Assembly (NCBI RefSeq): GCF_007744075.1
Contig: NZ_CP036266.1
Coordinates: 1,853,655-1,917,654 of the forward strand
Direction: 5' to 3'
Length of the DNA stretch: 64,000 bases
Source of the DNA: Gimesia chilikensis
GTDB lineage: Bacteria; Planctomycetota; Planctomycetia; Planctomycetales; Planctomycetaceae
This document shows, piece after piece, positions 55,657-64,000 of this stretch (position 1 is its first letter; each line of letters starts with the position of its first letter). The notes under the pieces are model-generated. The model did not search any database and had not been told where the DNA came from. It was given only the letters and a program-made list of their open reading frames with translations. The translations under genes and the position numbers were made by a program.

Positions 55657-57407
55657 ATTCAACCGACAATGCTTTGCGGAATGAACTGGCGCAGCTGACC
55701 AGCCGATTGATGGCGGATGAGCTGACGATTGTCGAGGATGCGCGGCTGACCGAGATTCTCAATGCGCATCCCGAGTTGATCGACGAATACACGGACCAGC
55801 TGCACCTGGATCAGCTCTTGAGCACGAACCTGTATGCGGCGGTGCCGGACGGGATCAGCCTGGAGACGCTGCAAACGGATGCGGGGACTGAGGACGCACC
55901 TGTGGTGGTGAAAGCTACGGCTGCGGGAGCTGCGGGGAGTGGCTTCGGTTATCTGGCGCAGGTTTCTGTGGTCGTCGTGCTGCTGCTACTGGTGGGGAGC
56001 TTCGTCTGGTTCCGGGGAAACGGAGAGACGAACTTGCCTGAGGAGCCGGTGGCAGTCACTCCTGAACCGCTGATCGAACTGCCCCGTTATGTGGGGATGC
56101 TGCTGGATACGGAGGATGCTGTCTGGGAAGACGAGCAGCTGGGGGATGACATCGCTTATGGAACCCGGTTTGCCTCAGGGAAGCAGCTGTGGCTGAAATC
56201 GGGGATTGCCCGGATTCGCTTTGAAAGCGGGGCGGGCGTGGTGCTGGAAGGTCCCGCGCAGATTGAACTGAATTCGTCCATGAATGCGAAGTTGAACTAT
56301 GGCAAGCTGGCCGCGTATGTACCTGACGAAGCACACGGATTTACCGTCGATACGCCGAAGATGGAGATTGTCGATCAGGGGACGCGGTTCGGGACGGTTG
56401 TCGATCCGCTCGGAAAAGCCGAAGTACATGTGTTTGAGGGGGAGGTCGATATCAAACCCAAGGCTCAGGCAGAGCAGCCCCGTATTCTGAAAGCGAGCCA
56501 GGCGGTGCTGTTCACACGCGGTAATGCACAGGGGGCCGACATCCGGGTGACGCCGACCAAGTTTGCAGATGTACCGACGCCCGAACAGCTGATCGCGGCG
56601 AAATCGGGAAACTATCCGCCGTTAGAAGAGGTACCCTTTGAAGCAGAAGCACCCTTCAATGAATTCGCGCTGCTGCATATTAACACTGCATTACCCAAAA
56701 ATATTCTGGCAGGTGAAGCATTTGAGTACCGGGCGACTTCGTTGTCGGAACAGACCGGGGGTGTGGGCTTCGGTCATGAGGGCTGGTGGGCTGATGCGAA
56801 TTTTACGCGGCTGATGGTTCCCGAACAGCGTCTGCAGTGGGGCGCACTGGAGGGGGGACCGATGGTATTGCAATCTCGCGGTCATCATCATGCTTATCCT
56901 TCGCTGGCACATCGCATGGCCCGCAAACTGGCAGAGCCACTCACCGAAGATTTCTATTTCAGTCTGCTGGTGAAGTACGAAGGGTTGGACAAGAACGATT
57001 TCTTTGCCCTCTGGTTTGACGATGTGGCGGGGGGCAAGGGGAGCAGCCATTCGCGGGTTCCGAACTTCGGCTTGAAAGAGAAACAGTTCTTTACCCGTTT
57101 CGAGGTGAACAAGGAAGGCTTTTCCAGGGAACTGATCGACGGAGAATGTTTTCTGCTGGTGGGGCGTGTGATGAAAGATCAGTCGTCTGATTTCAATCGC
57201 CTGGAATTCTGGGTGAATCCGGACGGTGATCGGAGCGCGTCTCCGGATGCCGTGGTGCAGCAGGAAACAGGGGCGAAGCCGTTGAAAGAGATCAACGTCG
57301 TGGGAATGCGGATTGGACAGTACACGGAAGTTTCTGATTCGCTGTTCGTGGATCGACTGGTACTGGGGAAGACTTTTGAATCAGTGACACAACCTGTAGA
57401 GAATTGA
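55653..57407 (+). CDS. FecR-like membrane protein (sigma-factor partner) with C-terminal LamG-like domain
   Basis: 584 residues from the ATG at 55653 (ATGA overlap with the sigma gene). N-terminal cytoplasmic helical part (1-95) fits an anti-sigma role, a single membrane helix at about 99-120, then a periplasmic FecR domain (about 155-285, GTRFASGKQLWLKSG, DTPKMEIVDQGTRFGTVVD) and a C-terminal ~170-residue LamG/concanavalin-like domain. That last domain resembles the N-terminal domain of the PSD1 protein encoded next: VPNFG versus VPNIG, LVGRV versus VVGRL, RLEFWVNPDGD versus [11 protein letters not shown]. Confidence 0.88.
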   Translation: MNSTDNALRNELAQLTSRLMADELTIVEDARLTEILNAHPELIDEYTDQLHLDQLLSTNLYAAVPDGISLETLQTDAGTEDAPVVVKATAAGAAGSGFGYLAQVSVVVVLLLLVGSFVWFRGNGETNLPEEPVAVTPEPLIELPRYVGMLLDTEDAVWEDEQLGDDIAYGTRFASGKQLWLKSGIARIRFESGAGVVLEGPAQIELNSSMNAKLNYGKLAAYVPDEAHGFTVDTPKMEIVDQGTRFGTVVDPLGKAEVHVFEGEVDIKPKAQAEQPRILKASQAVLFTRGNAQGADIRVTPTKFADVPTPEQLIAAKSGNYPPLEEVPFEAEAPFNEFALLHINTALPKNILAGEAFEYRATSLSEQTGGVGFGHEGWWADANFTRLMVPEQRLQWGALEGGPMVLQSRGHHHAYPSLAHRMARKLAEPLTEDFYFSLLVKYEGLDKNDFFALWFDDVAGGKGSSHSRVPNFGLKEKQFFTRFEVNKEGFSRELIDGECFLLVGRVMKDQSSDFNRLEFWVNPDGDRSASPDAVVQQETGAKPLKEINVVGMRIGQYTEVSDSLFVDRLVLGKTFESVTQPVEN

Positions 57408-57441
57408 ACATGGATTTTGGCTCAAGAGGATTGAAGGCAGG

Positions 57442-60400
57442 ATGATACATCGGGCTCAGATATTGAATCGAGTATACACGCACCTGGTCACGACGCTGTT
57501 GGTGGGCGGGTTACTGTTCTGTTCCGCAAGAGCGTTTGCCGAGGAAACTCCGCGGCTGGCGCATGGGCTGGTCAACCCGCAGATCGATTCCGTGAAACGG
57601 GATCAGAAAGGGTTTGGCTGGAACGGGGGGTGGGTGCTTTCGAATCGTCACCCGGCGCTGTTTGTAGATGCGAAGCCGAAGCAGGCCTCCGGTTCCGCGA
57701 TTCAGCATGAGGCGTTGATTCAGGGATCGGTAGAGCGGAACAACCCGTTGCGGCGGGAGTTGAAGGAGACGTACCAGGACCAGGAGCTGTTCCTGCGGTT
57801 TCGTTTCCGGTATGCGGCGGATCAGAAGCCGCGCGATGAAGGGGAGTTTTTCGTCTTCTGGCTGGATCGTTACGAGGGTTCGGACAAGGCCGTGCATGCG
57901 AATCATGTTCCGAATATCGGCGTACATATTGCCTCCAGCGGTCCCCAGAAGGGGAAGGTTGTTTTCATGGTGCGGATTGGCTCACAGCAGACGGCCTGGA
58001 GTTCGGTGGAACTGGAACGCGACCGGGATTACGTGGTTGTGGGTCGGCTGTCGAAGCCGGAGAAATCGTTGCGGGCTGGGTTCACGCGGTTTGATTTGTG
58101 GGTGGATCCCAAGCCGGGCGAACTGGGAGAACCAGTGGCTTCGACTGTGAATCCGCAGAGTGTGAATGCCGTGCGGTGGGTCGGTTTTGCAACTGGATTA
58201 AAGACGGAACTGGAAGACCGGATCTACGTGAGTGACCTGGTGCTGAGCCGGACGTGGAGCGATGTGCTGGATCTTTCACCGGGACAGATCCCGAAACTGG
58301 CGGGCAAGAAAAAGACGGCGTGGTCGAAGCCGGTGGATTTTGAAAAAGAGATCTACCCGCTGCTCAAGTCGCGGTGTTTCAACTGTCATGCGGGAATGAA
58401 TCCGGATTCCGGGTATCGGCTGGATGTGCATGAGGAACTGCTGGGCTTCAGTACGGGAGAGACGCTGATTGTGCCGGGGGACAGCGAACAGAGCAAGCTG
58501 ATCGAACTGGTCTCCACACAGGTGGCGGAAACGCGGATGCCTCCCGTCGATGCGGGCGCGGCTTTGAAGAAAGAAGAGATTGCGAAGCTGCGGGCGTGGA
58601 TCGACCAGGGGGCGAAGTGGGATTATGCCTTGCTGCCGACACCGAAGACGGAATCGGATCACTGGGCGTTTCAGCCTGTGCAGCGTCCTGAGATACCGCA
58701 GGTGAAGAGCAGTAAGCCGATTCGGACGGCGGTTGACGCATTCCTGGCGCGGGCCTGGAATAAGGCGGGGATTAAGCCGGTTCCTGAAGCGGACCGGGGG
58801 ACGTTGATCCGCCGGTTGTACCTGGATCTGACGGGGCTGCCGCCGAGTGCAGAGGAGATTGAGGCGTTTGAATATAATACCGATCCCCGGGCGTATGAGA
58901 AACTGGTGGAGCGACTGCTGGCTTCTCCCCATTATGGCGAACGCTGGGCGCGGTACTGGCTGGATCTGACGCGGTGGGCCGAGAGTCACGGGTATCAGCA
59001 CGATCTGCCGCGACCATATGCGTGGCGGTATCGGGATTATGTGATCGAGAGTTTCAACACGGACAAACCTTATGATGTGTTTCTCAAGGAACAACTGGCG
59101 GGGGATGAGCTGACGCCTTACGCGGACGAGCATGTGATCGCGACTGGTTTTCTGGCTTCGGCCCGGATCAGCGGGAACAATATGGACAAGGCGGCGCAGC
59201 GGAACGATGTGCTGGTGGACATTGTGAATGTGACGAGCAGTGCGCTACTGGGGCTGACGCTGGAATGTGCCCAGTGCCACAATCATAAGTTCGATCCCTT
59301 GACGCAGCGGGACTATTATCGGCTGCAGGGGTTCTTCGTGAATGGACAGCTGGGGAATCTGTCGCTTAAAGGGGACGGGCTGCCGAACCCGACCGAAATG
59401 AATATCTGGATGCCGAAAGGGACGTATGATTTTTATGAGCGCGAGGCGAAGAAGCTGATCAACCGCAAGCGGTTCGAGCATACCAGGGAGCCGCATACCT
59501 GGGGGTATTATTCGCCGCTGACCGGACAGGAAGAGATCGAACGGCTGCCGGTCGTGAACCGGGATCCGATTCCGTATTCCGCGGAACAGTTGAAGCAGAC
59601 GAAGTCGCAGATTCTGATTCGCGGGGATGTGCATAAGCGGGGTCCGGAAGTGGGTAAAGGCTGGCCGGCGGTACTGGGAGCTACGACGAGCGGTTCAGAT
59701 CAACTGTCGCGGACGGCGCTGGCGGAGTGGCTGACGGATCGGAAGAATCCGCTGGCCTCGCGGGTCTGGGTGAACCGGTTGTGGCAGTATCATTTCGGAC
59801 GGGGACTGGTGGCAACGCCCAGCGATTTCGGCGTGCAGGGGGAACCGCCTTCGCATCCCGAGCTGCTGGACTGGCTGGCCTCAGAGCTGATGGAACAGGG
59901 GTGGAGTACGAAGCAGATTCACCGGGAGATTGTGCTGTCTTCCGCGTATCGTCAGCAGAGGTCGTTCAACGAGGCGAACCTGAAACGGGACCCGGAGAAC
60001 CGGCTGCTGTGGAGCTGGCCGCGACGTCGACTGGAAGCGGAAGTGATCCGGGATTCGATTCTGTGTGCGACGGGAGAACTGAAACGGGAAGTCGGGGGAC
60101 CGAGTGTGCCCCAGGAGCGGGAGGAGCAGAATCTGCGGCGGACGATTTACCTGTTCCAGCGGCGGAGCGAAATGCCGTCGGTGATGGCAATGTTCGATGC
60201 ACCGGACAGTGTGACCAGCTGTTCGCGGCGGCAGGTTTCGACGGTGGCACTGCAGCCGCTGTTTATGTTGAACAGTCAGTTCATGGATCGACGGGCGCAG
60301 GTACTGGCGGAGAAGATCACAGAGGATGTGGGCGAAGATCACGGGCAGCAGGTGACGCAGGCGTTTGTGCGTGTGCTGGGACGTAAGCCGAATGCGCAGG

Positions 60401-60519
60401 AGCGGGAACGGTCACTGGTCTTTTTCCAGGGTGAAGAATCTGCCGAATCGAAAACACGGCGGCTGTCGATGTTGTGCCATGCGTTAATGAATCTCAACGA
60501 GTTTATGTATATTCCCTGA
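57442..60519 (+). CDS. PSD1 domain protein with N-terminal LamG-like domain
   Basis: 1025 residues. Signal peptide to about AFAEE. About 50-285 is a LamG-like domain that replaces the usual short leader of PSD1 proteins; then the cytochrome-c-like domain with CFNCHAG (Cys312, Cys315, His316), DUF1549 ([18 protein letters not shown] and [11 protein letters not shown]) and DUF1553 ([14 protein letters not shown] and [11 protein letters not shown]). Third gene of the sigma, FecR-like, PSD1, DUF1501 unit, 34 bp after the FecR-like stop. It shares its N-terminal module with the FecR-like protein, which may be how the two recognise the same ligand. Confidence 0.92.
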   Translation: MIHRAQILNRVYTHLVTTLLVGGLLFCSARAFAEETPRLAHGLVNPQIDSVKRDQKGFGWNGGWVLSNRHPALFVDAKPKQASGSAIQHEALIQGSVERNNPLRRELKETYQDQELFLRFRFRYAADQKPRDEGEFFVFWLDRYEGSDKAVHANHVPNIGVHIASSGPQKGKVVFMVRIGSQQTAWSSVELERDRDYVVVGRLSKPEKSLRAGFTRFDLWVDPKPGELGEPVASTVNPQSVNAVRWVGFATGLKTELEDRIYVSDLVLSRTWSDVLDLSPGQIPKLAGKKKTAWSKPVDFEKEIYPLLKSRCFNCHAGMNPDSGYRLDVHEELLGFSTGETLIVPGDSEQSKLIELVSTQVAETRMPPVDAGAALKKEEIAKLRAWIDQGAKWDYALLPTPKTESDHWAFQPVQRPEIPQVKSSKPIRTAVDAFLARAWNKAGIKPVPEADRGTLIRRLYLDLTGLPPSAEEIEAFEYNTDPRAYEKLVERLLASPHYGERWARYWLDLTRWAESHGYQHDLPRPYAWRYRDYVIESFNTDKPYDVFLKEQLAGDELTPYADEHVIATGFLASARISGNNMDKAAQRNDVLVDIVNVTSSALLGLTLECAQCHNHKFDPLTQRDYYRLQGFFVNGQLGNLSLKGDGLPNPTEMNIWMPKGTYDFYEREAKKLINRKRFEHTREPHTWGYYSPLTGQEEIERLPVVNRDPIPYSAEQLKQTKSQILIRGDVHKRGPEVGKGWPAVLGATTSGSDQLSRTALAEWLTDRKNPLASRVWVNRLWQYHFGRGLVATPSDFGVQGEPPSHPELLDWLASELMEQGWSTKQIHREIVLSSAYRQQRSFNEANLKRDPENRLLWSWPRRRLEAEVIRDSILCATGELKREVGGPSVPQEREEQNLRRTIYLFQRRSEMPSVMAMFDAPDSVTSCSRRQVSTVALQPLFMLNSQFMDRRAQVLAEKITEDVGEDHGQQVTQAFVRVLGRKPNAQERERSLVFFQGEESAESKTRRLSMLCHALMNLNEFMYIP

Positions 60520-60533
60520 AGGCGAGGGCTTTG

Positions 60534-61988
60534 ATGTTGTTTGATCCGCAGAATGTGAGTCATGGTTTTTCTACGTCGCCTGTGAGCCGACGGGCGATGC
60601 TGGAGCAGAGCGTGCTGGGCATGGGTGCGGTCGGTCTGGCGGCGCTGCTGGCCGACGAGGGACTGCTTGAGGCGGCTGAGGGAAAACAGGCGGTGACCGG
60701 ACAGAGTCATTTTCCGGCGACGGCGAAGAGCGTGATCTTTCTGTTCATGTCGGGGGCGCCGAGCCAGGTGGATACGTTCGATCCGAAGCCGCTGCTGACG
60801 AAGCTGGAAGGAGAGCCGGTGCCGGCGAGCATCGCGGCCCGGGTGCCCAACATTCCGCGGGCGGGGCTGGGTTCGAAGCTGATGGCGTCGCCCTTCACGT
60901 TTAAGAACTACGGGGAGAGCGGGATTCCCGTATCGAACATGTTCCCCGAGACGGCGAAGATGATTGATGAGATCTGCGTGCTGCGGTCGGTGAATCATCG
61001 GGTGCCCGTGCATGGTCCCGGGGAATGTATTGCGCTGACCGGGTCGGCAGTGGGGGACCGGCCCAGCCTGGGAGCATGGATGACGTACGGCCTGGGGAGT
61101 GAGAGCCGCGATCTGCCTGGATTTATTTCGATGCTCTCGAACAGCACCGGGCCGGCACCTCAGACGCCGGGCTGGGGGAACGGGTTTCTGCCTTCGCGTT
61201 ACCAGGGGACCCTGGTGGACGGCAAGCGGGGGATTCCCTATACGAAGATGCCCGCCGGTTATTCGCATGCCAACCGGCGCGAGCAGCTGGATTTCATCAA
61301 ATGGATGAACGAAGCGCATCTGCAGCAGCTGGGGCAGGATTCGGAACTGGAGGCGCGGATTGCCTCGTACGAGCTGGGTTTCCGGCTGCAGACATCGGCG
61401 CCGGAGGTATTCGATCTGAAGAGTGAATCGGCAGAGACTGCGGAGCTGTATGGCCTGGATGACAAGGAGACGGCGGAGTTCGGCCGGCACTGTCTGATTG
61501 CACGGCGACTCGTGGAGCGGGGCGTGCGGGTGGTGCAGTTGCGGAATGGAGGCTGGGACGCGCATGGGGCGATCAAGGCGAATCACACGAAACGCTCCAA
61601 AGCGACGGACCGGCCGGTGGCGGCACTACTAAAAGATTTGAAACAGCGGGGGCTGCTGGATGAGACTTTGGTGGTGTGGGGAGGTGAGTTTGGTCGGACG
61701 CCGACGACGGAAGGGAATACGAAAGGAGACCGGCGGGGCCGCGACCATCTGCCGACGACGTATTGCATGTGGATGGCTGGCGGCGGCGTGAAGGGGGGCC
61801 AGATTATCGGTCAGACGGATGAGCTGGGTTATACGCCGGTGGAACGGCCGATGTCGCCCGCGGACCTGCATGCGACGCTGTTGCATGCGTTGGGGCTGGA
61901 TCAGCATAAGCTTGTCTATAGGCATAATAACCGGAAGGAGATTGCGACGGTGCTGGGTGGGGAAGTGGTGAGCGAGGTGTTTGGGTAG
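60534..61988 (+). CDS. DUF1501 family protein
   Basis: 484 residues from the ATG at 60534 (GAGGGC upstream), 14 bp after the PSD1 stop. Tat signal [17 protein letters not shown]. Family elements [37 protein letters not shown] and, near the end, [12 protein letters not shown] and [12 protein letters not shown]. Its last codons (GEVVSEVFG) are duplicated about 965 bp further on as part of a segmental duplication that carries the following repeat. Confidence 0.93.
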   Translation: MLFDPQNVSHGFSTSPVSRRAMLEQSVLGMGAVGLAALLADEGLLEAAEGKQAVTGQSHFPATAKSVIFLFMSGAPSQVDTFDPKPLLTKLEGEPVPASIAARVPNIPRAGLGSKLMASPFTFKNYGESGIPVSNMFPETAKMIDEICVLRSVNHRVPVHGPGECIALTGSAVGDRPSLGAWMTYGLGSESRDLPGFISMLSNSTGPAPQTPGWGNGFLPSRYQGTLVDGKRGIPYTKMPAGYSHANRREQLDFIKWMNEAHLQQLGQDSELEARIASYELGFRLQTSAPEVFDLKSESAETAELYGLDDKETAEFGRHCLIARRLVERGVRVVQLRNGGWDAHGAIKANHTKRSKATDRPVAALLKDLKQRGLLDETLVVWGGEFGRTPTTEGNTKGDRRGRDHLPTTYCMWMAGGGVKGGQIIGQTDELGYTPVERPMSPADLHATLLHALGLDQHKLVYRHNNRKEIATVLGGEVVSEVFG

Positions 61989-62264
61989 ACTACGAACAAT
62001 TCGAAATTTTTCTACCACGAAAAGCACTAAAGACACGAAAATTTGCTGACGCAGGTTGGTTGCGTTACGGGAGCGGATGTGGGTGGTACCGGATGTAATC
62101 CGGTATTGCCGGAGGCAACAGGAGGTTGCAGGGCAGGCGATGTAAAGAGTACACGTTCCTCAAACTAAATTAATTTGGTTGGTGTCTCTGTTGTTTAATG
62201 CTCTGGTGAGCTGTAACCTCTTGCTCGCTGCGCTCGGCCCGAATTGCATTCGGGCTTACCCCTG
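61958..62264. repeat. segmental duplication, left copy (includes repeat copy C)
   Basis: Begins in the last codons of the DUF1501 gene (TGGGGAAGTGGTGAG) and runs through repeat copy C. The matching right copy is 62923-63254. The inner region shares long identical stretches such as GAGTACACGTTCCTCAAACT. Confidence 0.85.
62012..62262 (+). repeat. interspersed structured repeat, copy C
   Basis: Same layout: CACGAAA units, hairpin 1 (TACCGGAT/ATCCGGTA), hairpin 2 (TTGCC-gga-GGCAA), arms GAGGTTGCAG and CTGTAACCTC, hairpin 3 (GGCCCGAAT-tgc-ATTCGGGC). Relative to copy B one arm pair changes from C-G to T-A on both sides. Confidence 0.88.
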
Positions 62265-62328
62265 ATGAGGGATCTCAATTTGACTGTCGGACAAGCCGGC
62301 AGATGGTACCCGGCGTGGAGTTGTTTGA

Positions 62329-62826
62329 CTAGGTGTCGATCTCTTGTTGCTCGTTTTGCGTCAGGTATTCTACCAGTGCTGAATCGGGGCTGGCCAGTTC
62401 GGAAACCAGAGTTCGGAAACGCTTCATATCCGCAAGGAACATGGGTAGCCAAATCTTGTTTGAACGGCTGTGAAGTATCGCCATTTTAAGACCAGGCAGA
62501 TAGTTGAGCGGTCGCACATTCTCTGTTTCACTCCATTTTTGCTCTCGATAGAACCCCCAAAAGTCATGGCCTCCAATTCGATCCTGATACACGCTGACCT
62601 TAAAGTATGCGACTACAAGGGTTAATAGAGCTGCTGCAGCGACTGCCATTCCAATAATAATCACCAGAATTGCGATCAGAGTACCAGCAAAATGCATGTT
62701 TTCAACACCGCAATCCACTGCATCTGCAATCACAATCAATAGAAATCCCAGAAGATCCCAGGCCATCACCACAAGGTACATACGCTTGAATGATAATTTG
62801 AATCTGGCGATGGGTTTCTCTTTCAT
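62329..62826 (-). CDS. small membrane protein of unknown function
   Basis: 165 residues from the ATG at 62826 (AAGGG upstream; TTG at 62841 is the longer option). Two membrane helices (about 17-40 and 47-75) are followed by a cytoplasmic C-terminal half of about 90 residues with basic and aromatic residues (QDRIGGHDFWGFYREQKW, LPMFLADMKRFRTL). No family recognised. It sits between two direct copies of a ~310-bp segment on the opposite strand to the repeat, so it may have entered with or been trapped by the duplication. Confidence 0.65.
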   Translation of the reverse strand: MKEKPIARFKLSFKRMYLVVMAWDLLGFLLIVIADAVDCGVENMHFAGTLIAILVIIIGMAVAAAALLTLVVAYFKVSVYQDRIGGHDFWGFYREQKWSETENVRPLNYLPGLKMAILHSRSNKIWLPMFLADMKRFRTLVSELASPDSALVEYLTQNEQQEIDT

Positions 62827-62922
62827 CGGCCCTTTTCCCAAGAGATGTCTCGATTTTCCGAGACTTGATGGTCAGTATATACTTTAGCCATGCCTCATCG
62901 CTCAAGCAAGAAAAACGCAAAC

Positions 62923-63254
62923 TGGGGAAGTGGTGAGTGAGTTGTTTGGGGAGACTGTGAATCGCTCGAAAATTTCTACCTCGAAAGAGACGAAAGTTTT
63001 GCTACCACGAAATTCACGAAAGACACGACAATTATACTGACGCAGGTTGGTGGCGTTACGGGAGCGGATGTGGGGGGTACCGGATGTAATCCGGTATTGC
63101 CGGAGGCAACAGGAGGTTGCAGGGCAGACGATGTAAAGAGTACACGTTCCTCAAACTAAATTAATTTGGTTGGTGTCTCTGTCGTGAATTGTTCTGGTGA
63201 GCTGGGTCCTCTTGCTCGCTGCGCTCGGCCCGAATTGCATTCGGGCCCACCCCT
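62923..63254. repeat. segmental duplication, right copy (includes repeat copy D)
   Basis: Starts with a fragment homologous to the last codons of the DUF1501 gene (reads E-V-V-S-E-L-F-G-E in frame, without the stop at the same place) and continues through copy D with an extra ~26 bp of CGAAAGAGACGAAAG-type sequence. It is a remnant of a duplicated gene end. Confidence 0.82.
63002..63254 (+). repeat. interspersed structured repeat, copy D
   Basis: Same layout as copy C, to which it is closest. Hairpin 1, 2 and 3 are intact (GGCCCGAAT-tgc-ATTCGGGCC); the right long-range arm is CTGGGTCCTC, which pairs poorly with GAGGTTGCAG, so the long-range stem is degraded here. Confidence 0.87.
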
Positions 63255-63329
63255 GGTTTAACTTTGATTGGTTTCTGGGGAATCTTTAGATCTTCGAAAC
63301 CGGCGTCTAGCGCCTTGCCGCTCATTTTT

Positions 63330-64000
63330 TTATAGATCGAATTTGATGCCCTGGGCTAAGGGGAGTTCGGTGGAGTAGTTGATGGTGTTGGTGGCGCGGC
63401 GCATGTAGGCTTTCCAGGCGTCGGAGCCGGATTCGCGACCGCCGCCGGTTTCTTTTTCGCCTCCGAATGCGCCGCCGATTTCTGCACCGCTGGGGCCGAC
63501 GTTGACATTCGCGATGCCGCAATCGGAGCCGGCGGGAGTGAGGAACTGTTCCGCCTGGCGGATGTCGTTGGTCATGATGGAGGAAGAGAGTCCCTGGGGC
63601 ACGCCGTTATGCAGGGCGATGGCTTCGTCCAGCTCTGTGTAGCGGATGACGTACAGAATGGGGGCGAAGGTTTCCTGTTGTACGATTTCGGTCTGGCCGG
63701 GCATCTCGACGATGGCGGGGTGGACGTAACAGCCTCCCGCGGGGACATCTTGCATAATCGGATTGCCGAAATGGACGGTGCCTCCCTGTTCCTCGGCGGT
63801 ACGTAGGGCTGTTTGCATCGCGTCGAGCGAACGCTGATCGATGAGCGGGCCGACGAGCGTTCCCTCATCGAGGGGGTTGCCGATTGGTAATTTCTCATAA
63901 GCTTTCTTGAGTGACGTGAGGAGTTTGTCGGCGATGCTGTCGTGGACGATCAGGCGACGGAGTGACGTGCAGCGCTGGCCGCAGGTCCCCACGGCGGAGA
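63330..64000 (-). CDS. ALDH7-type aldehyde dehydrogenase (partial, N-terminus outside window)
   Basis: C-terminal ~223 residues of an NAD-dependent aldehyde dehydrogenase; the frame runs off the window edge at 64000. The catalytic Cys is in GTCGQRCTS and the ALDH7 signature [22 protein letters not shown] is split at the C-terminal domain, with NTINYS following. ALDH7 enzymes (alpha-aminoadipate semialdehyde dehydrogenase, AmaB/Pcd) oxidise the lysine-degradation aldehyde to aminoadipate. The stop at 63330 is preceded by LAQGIKFDL. About 490 bp separate it from the next gene. Confidence 0.92.
   Translation of the reverse strand, partial: SAVGTCGQRCTSLRRLIVHDSIADKLLTSLKKAYEKLPIGNPLDEGTLVGPLIDQRSLDAMQTALRTAEEQGGTVHFGNPIMQDVPAGGCYVHPAIVEMPGQTEIVQQETFAPILYVIRYTELDEAIALHNGVPQGLSSSIMTNDIRQAEQFLTPAGSDCGIANVNVGPSGAEIGGAFGGEKETGGGRESGSDAWKAYMRRATNTINYSTELPLAQGIKFDL

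Noticed and set aside
58276..61586. Arg/His/Pro-rich minus-strand frames of 285 and 415 codons
   Set aside because: Antisense to PSD1 and DUF1501 genes; the composition is what a reversed GC-rich frame gives.

Overview
The window looks like a chromosomal segment of a planctomycete, probably of the Gimesia/Planctomyces group. The evidence is several lineage-typical families in multiple copies: four DUF1559 pseudopilin-like proteins ([13 protein letters not shown]-termini), three PSD1 cytochrome proteins (DUF1549/DUF1553) each paired with a DUF1501 protein, planctomycete-type small lipoproteins, an ECF sigma factor with a FecR-type partner, and many secreted sialidase-like proteins. The genus is inferred; no rRNA or other taxonomic marker is present. 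I saw no tRNA, rRNA, CRISPR array, transposase or phage gene.

Layout. 1-2323 (minus): cytochrome c oxidase subunits I (cut by the window edge) and II (with fused heme c domain). 2616-4974: a serine beta-lactamase-like hydrolase and a divergent secreted alpha/beta hydrolase. 5005-7774 (minus): P-type metal ATPase and ZIP metal permease. 8008-11419 (minus): di-heme cytochrome c peroxidase and an ABC exporter. 11701-13271 (minus): DUF1559 protein followed by a hairpin and a lipoprotein. 13671-19151 (plus): PSD1, DUF1501 and esterase operon. 19159-28089 (minus): prenyltransferase-fold protein, then a run in transcription order DUF1559, lipoprotein, sialidase, TIM-barrel isomerase, PSD1, DUF1501. 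28291-31344: FadR-type regulator divergent from a threonine-synthase-like enzyme and a DapA/NanA-family aldolase. 31367-34363 (minus): ceramidase-like protein and hybrid histidine kinase. 35121-39232: a third DUF1559/lipoprotein pair, an EF-hand protein and a HEAT-like protein. 39256-49061 (minus): two GntR/FCD regulators, three sialidase/glycosidase-like proteins, a fourth DUF1559/lipoprotein pair and a PQQ-type propeller carrying an inserted methyltransferase-like domain. 49162-61988 (plus): FAD oxidoreductase, SGNH hydrolase, then ECF sigma, FecR-like, PSD1 and DUF1501. 62329-64000 (minus): a small membrane protein and the C-terminal part of an ALDH7-type aldehyde dehydrogenase.

How the parts connect. 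Two loci repeat the order DUF1559, lipoprotein, sialidase. In one of them a near-identical 16-bp palindrome lies upstream of both the GntR gene and the DUF1559 gene, suggesting one regulon. The FadR-type regulator at 28291 has a perfect 17-bp palindrome in its divergent promoter region.

The most unusual signal is a family of interspersed ~250-bp non-coding repeats (51071, 54518, 62012 and 63002, with a partial copy at 54884), all on the plus strand and all after plus-strand genes or gene ends. They can form three short hairpins plus a long-range stem, and the copies show compensatory base changes. Two copies are part of a segmental duplication that also carries the last codons of the DUF1501 gene and flanks a small membrane-protein gene.
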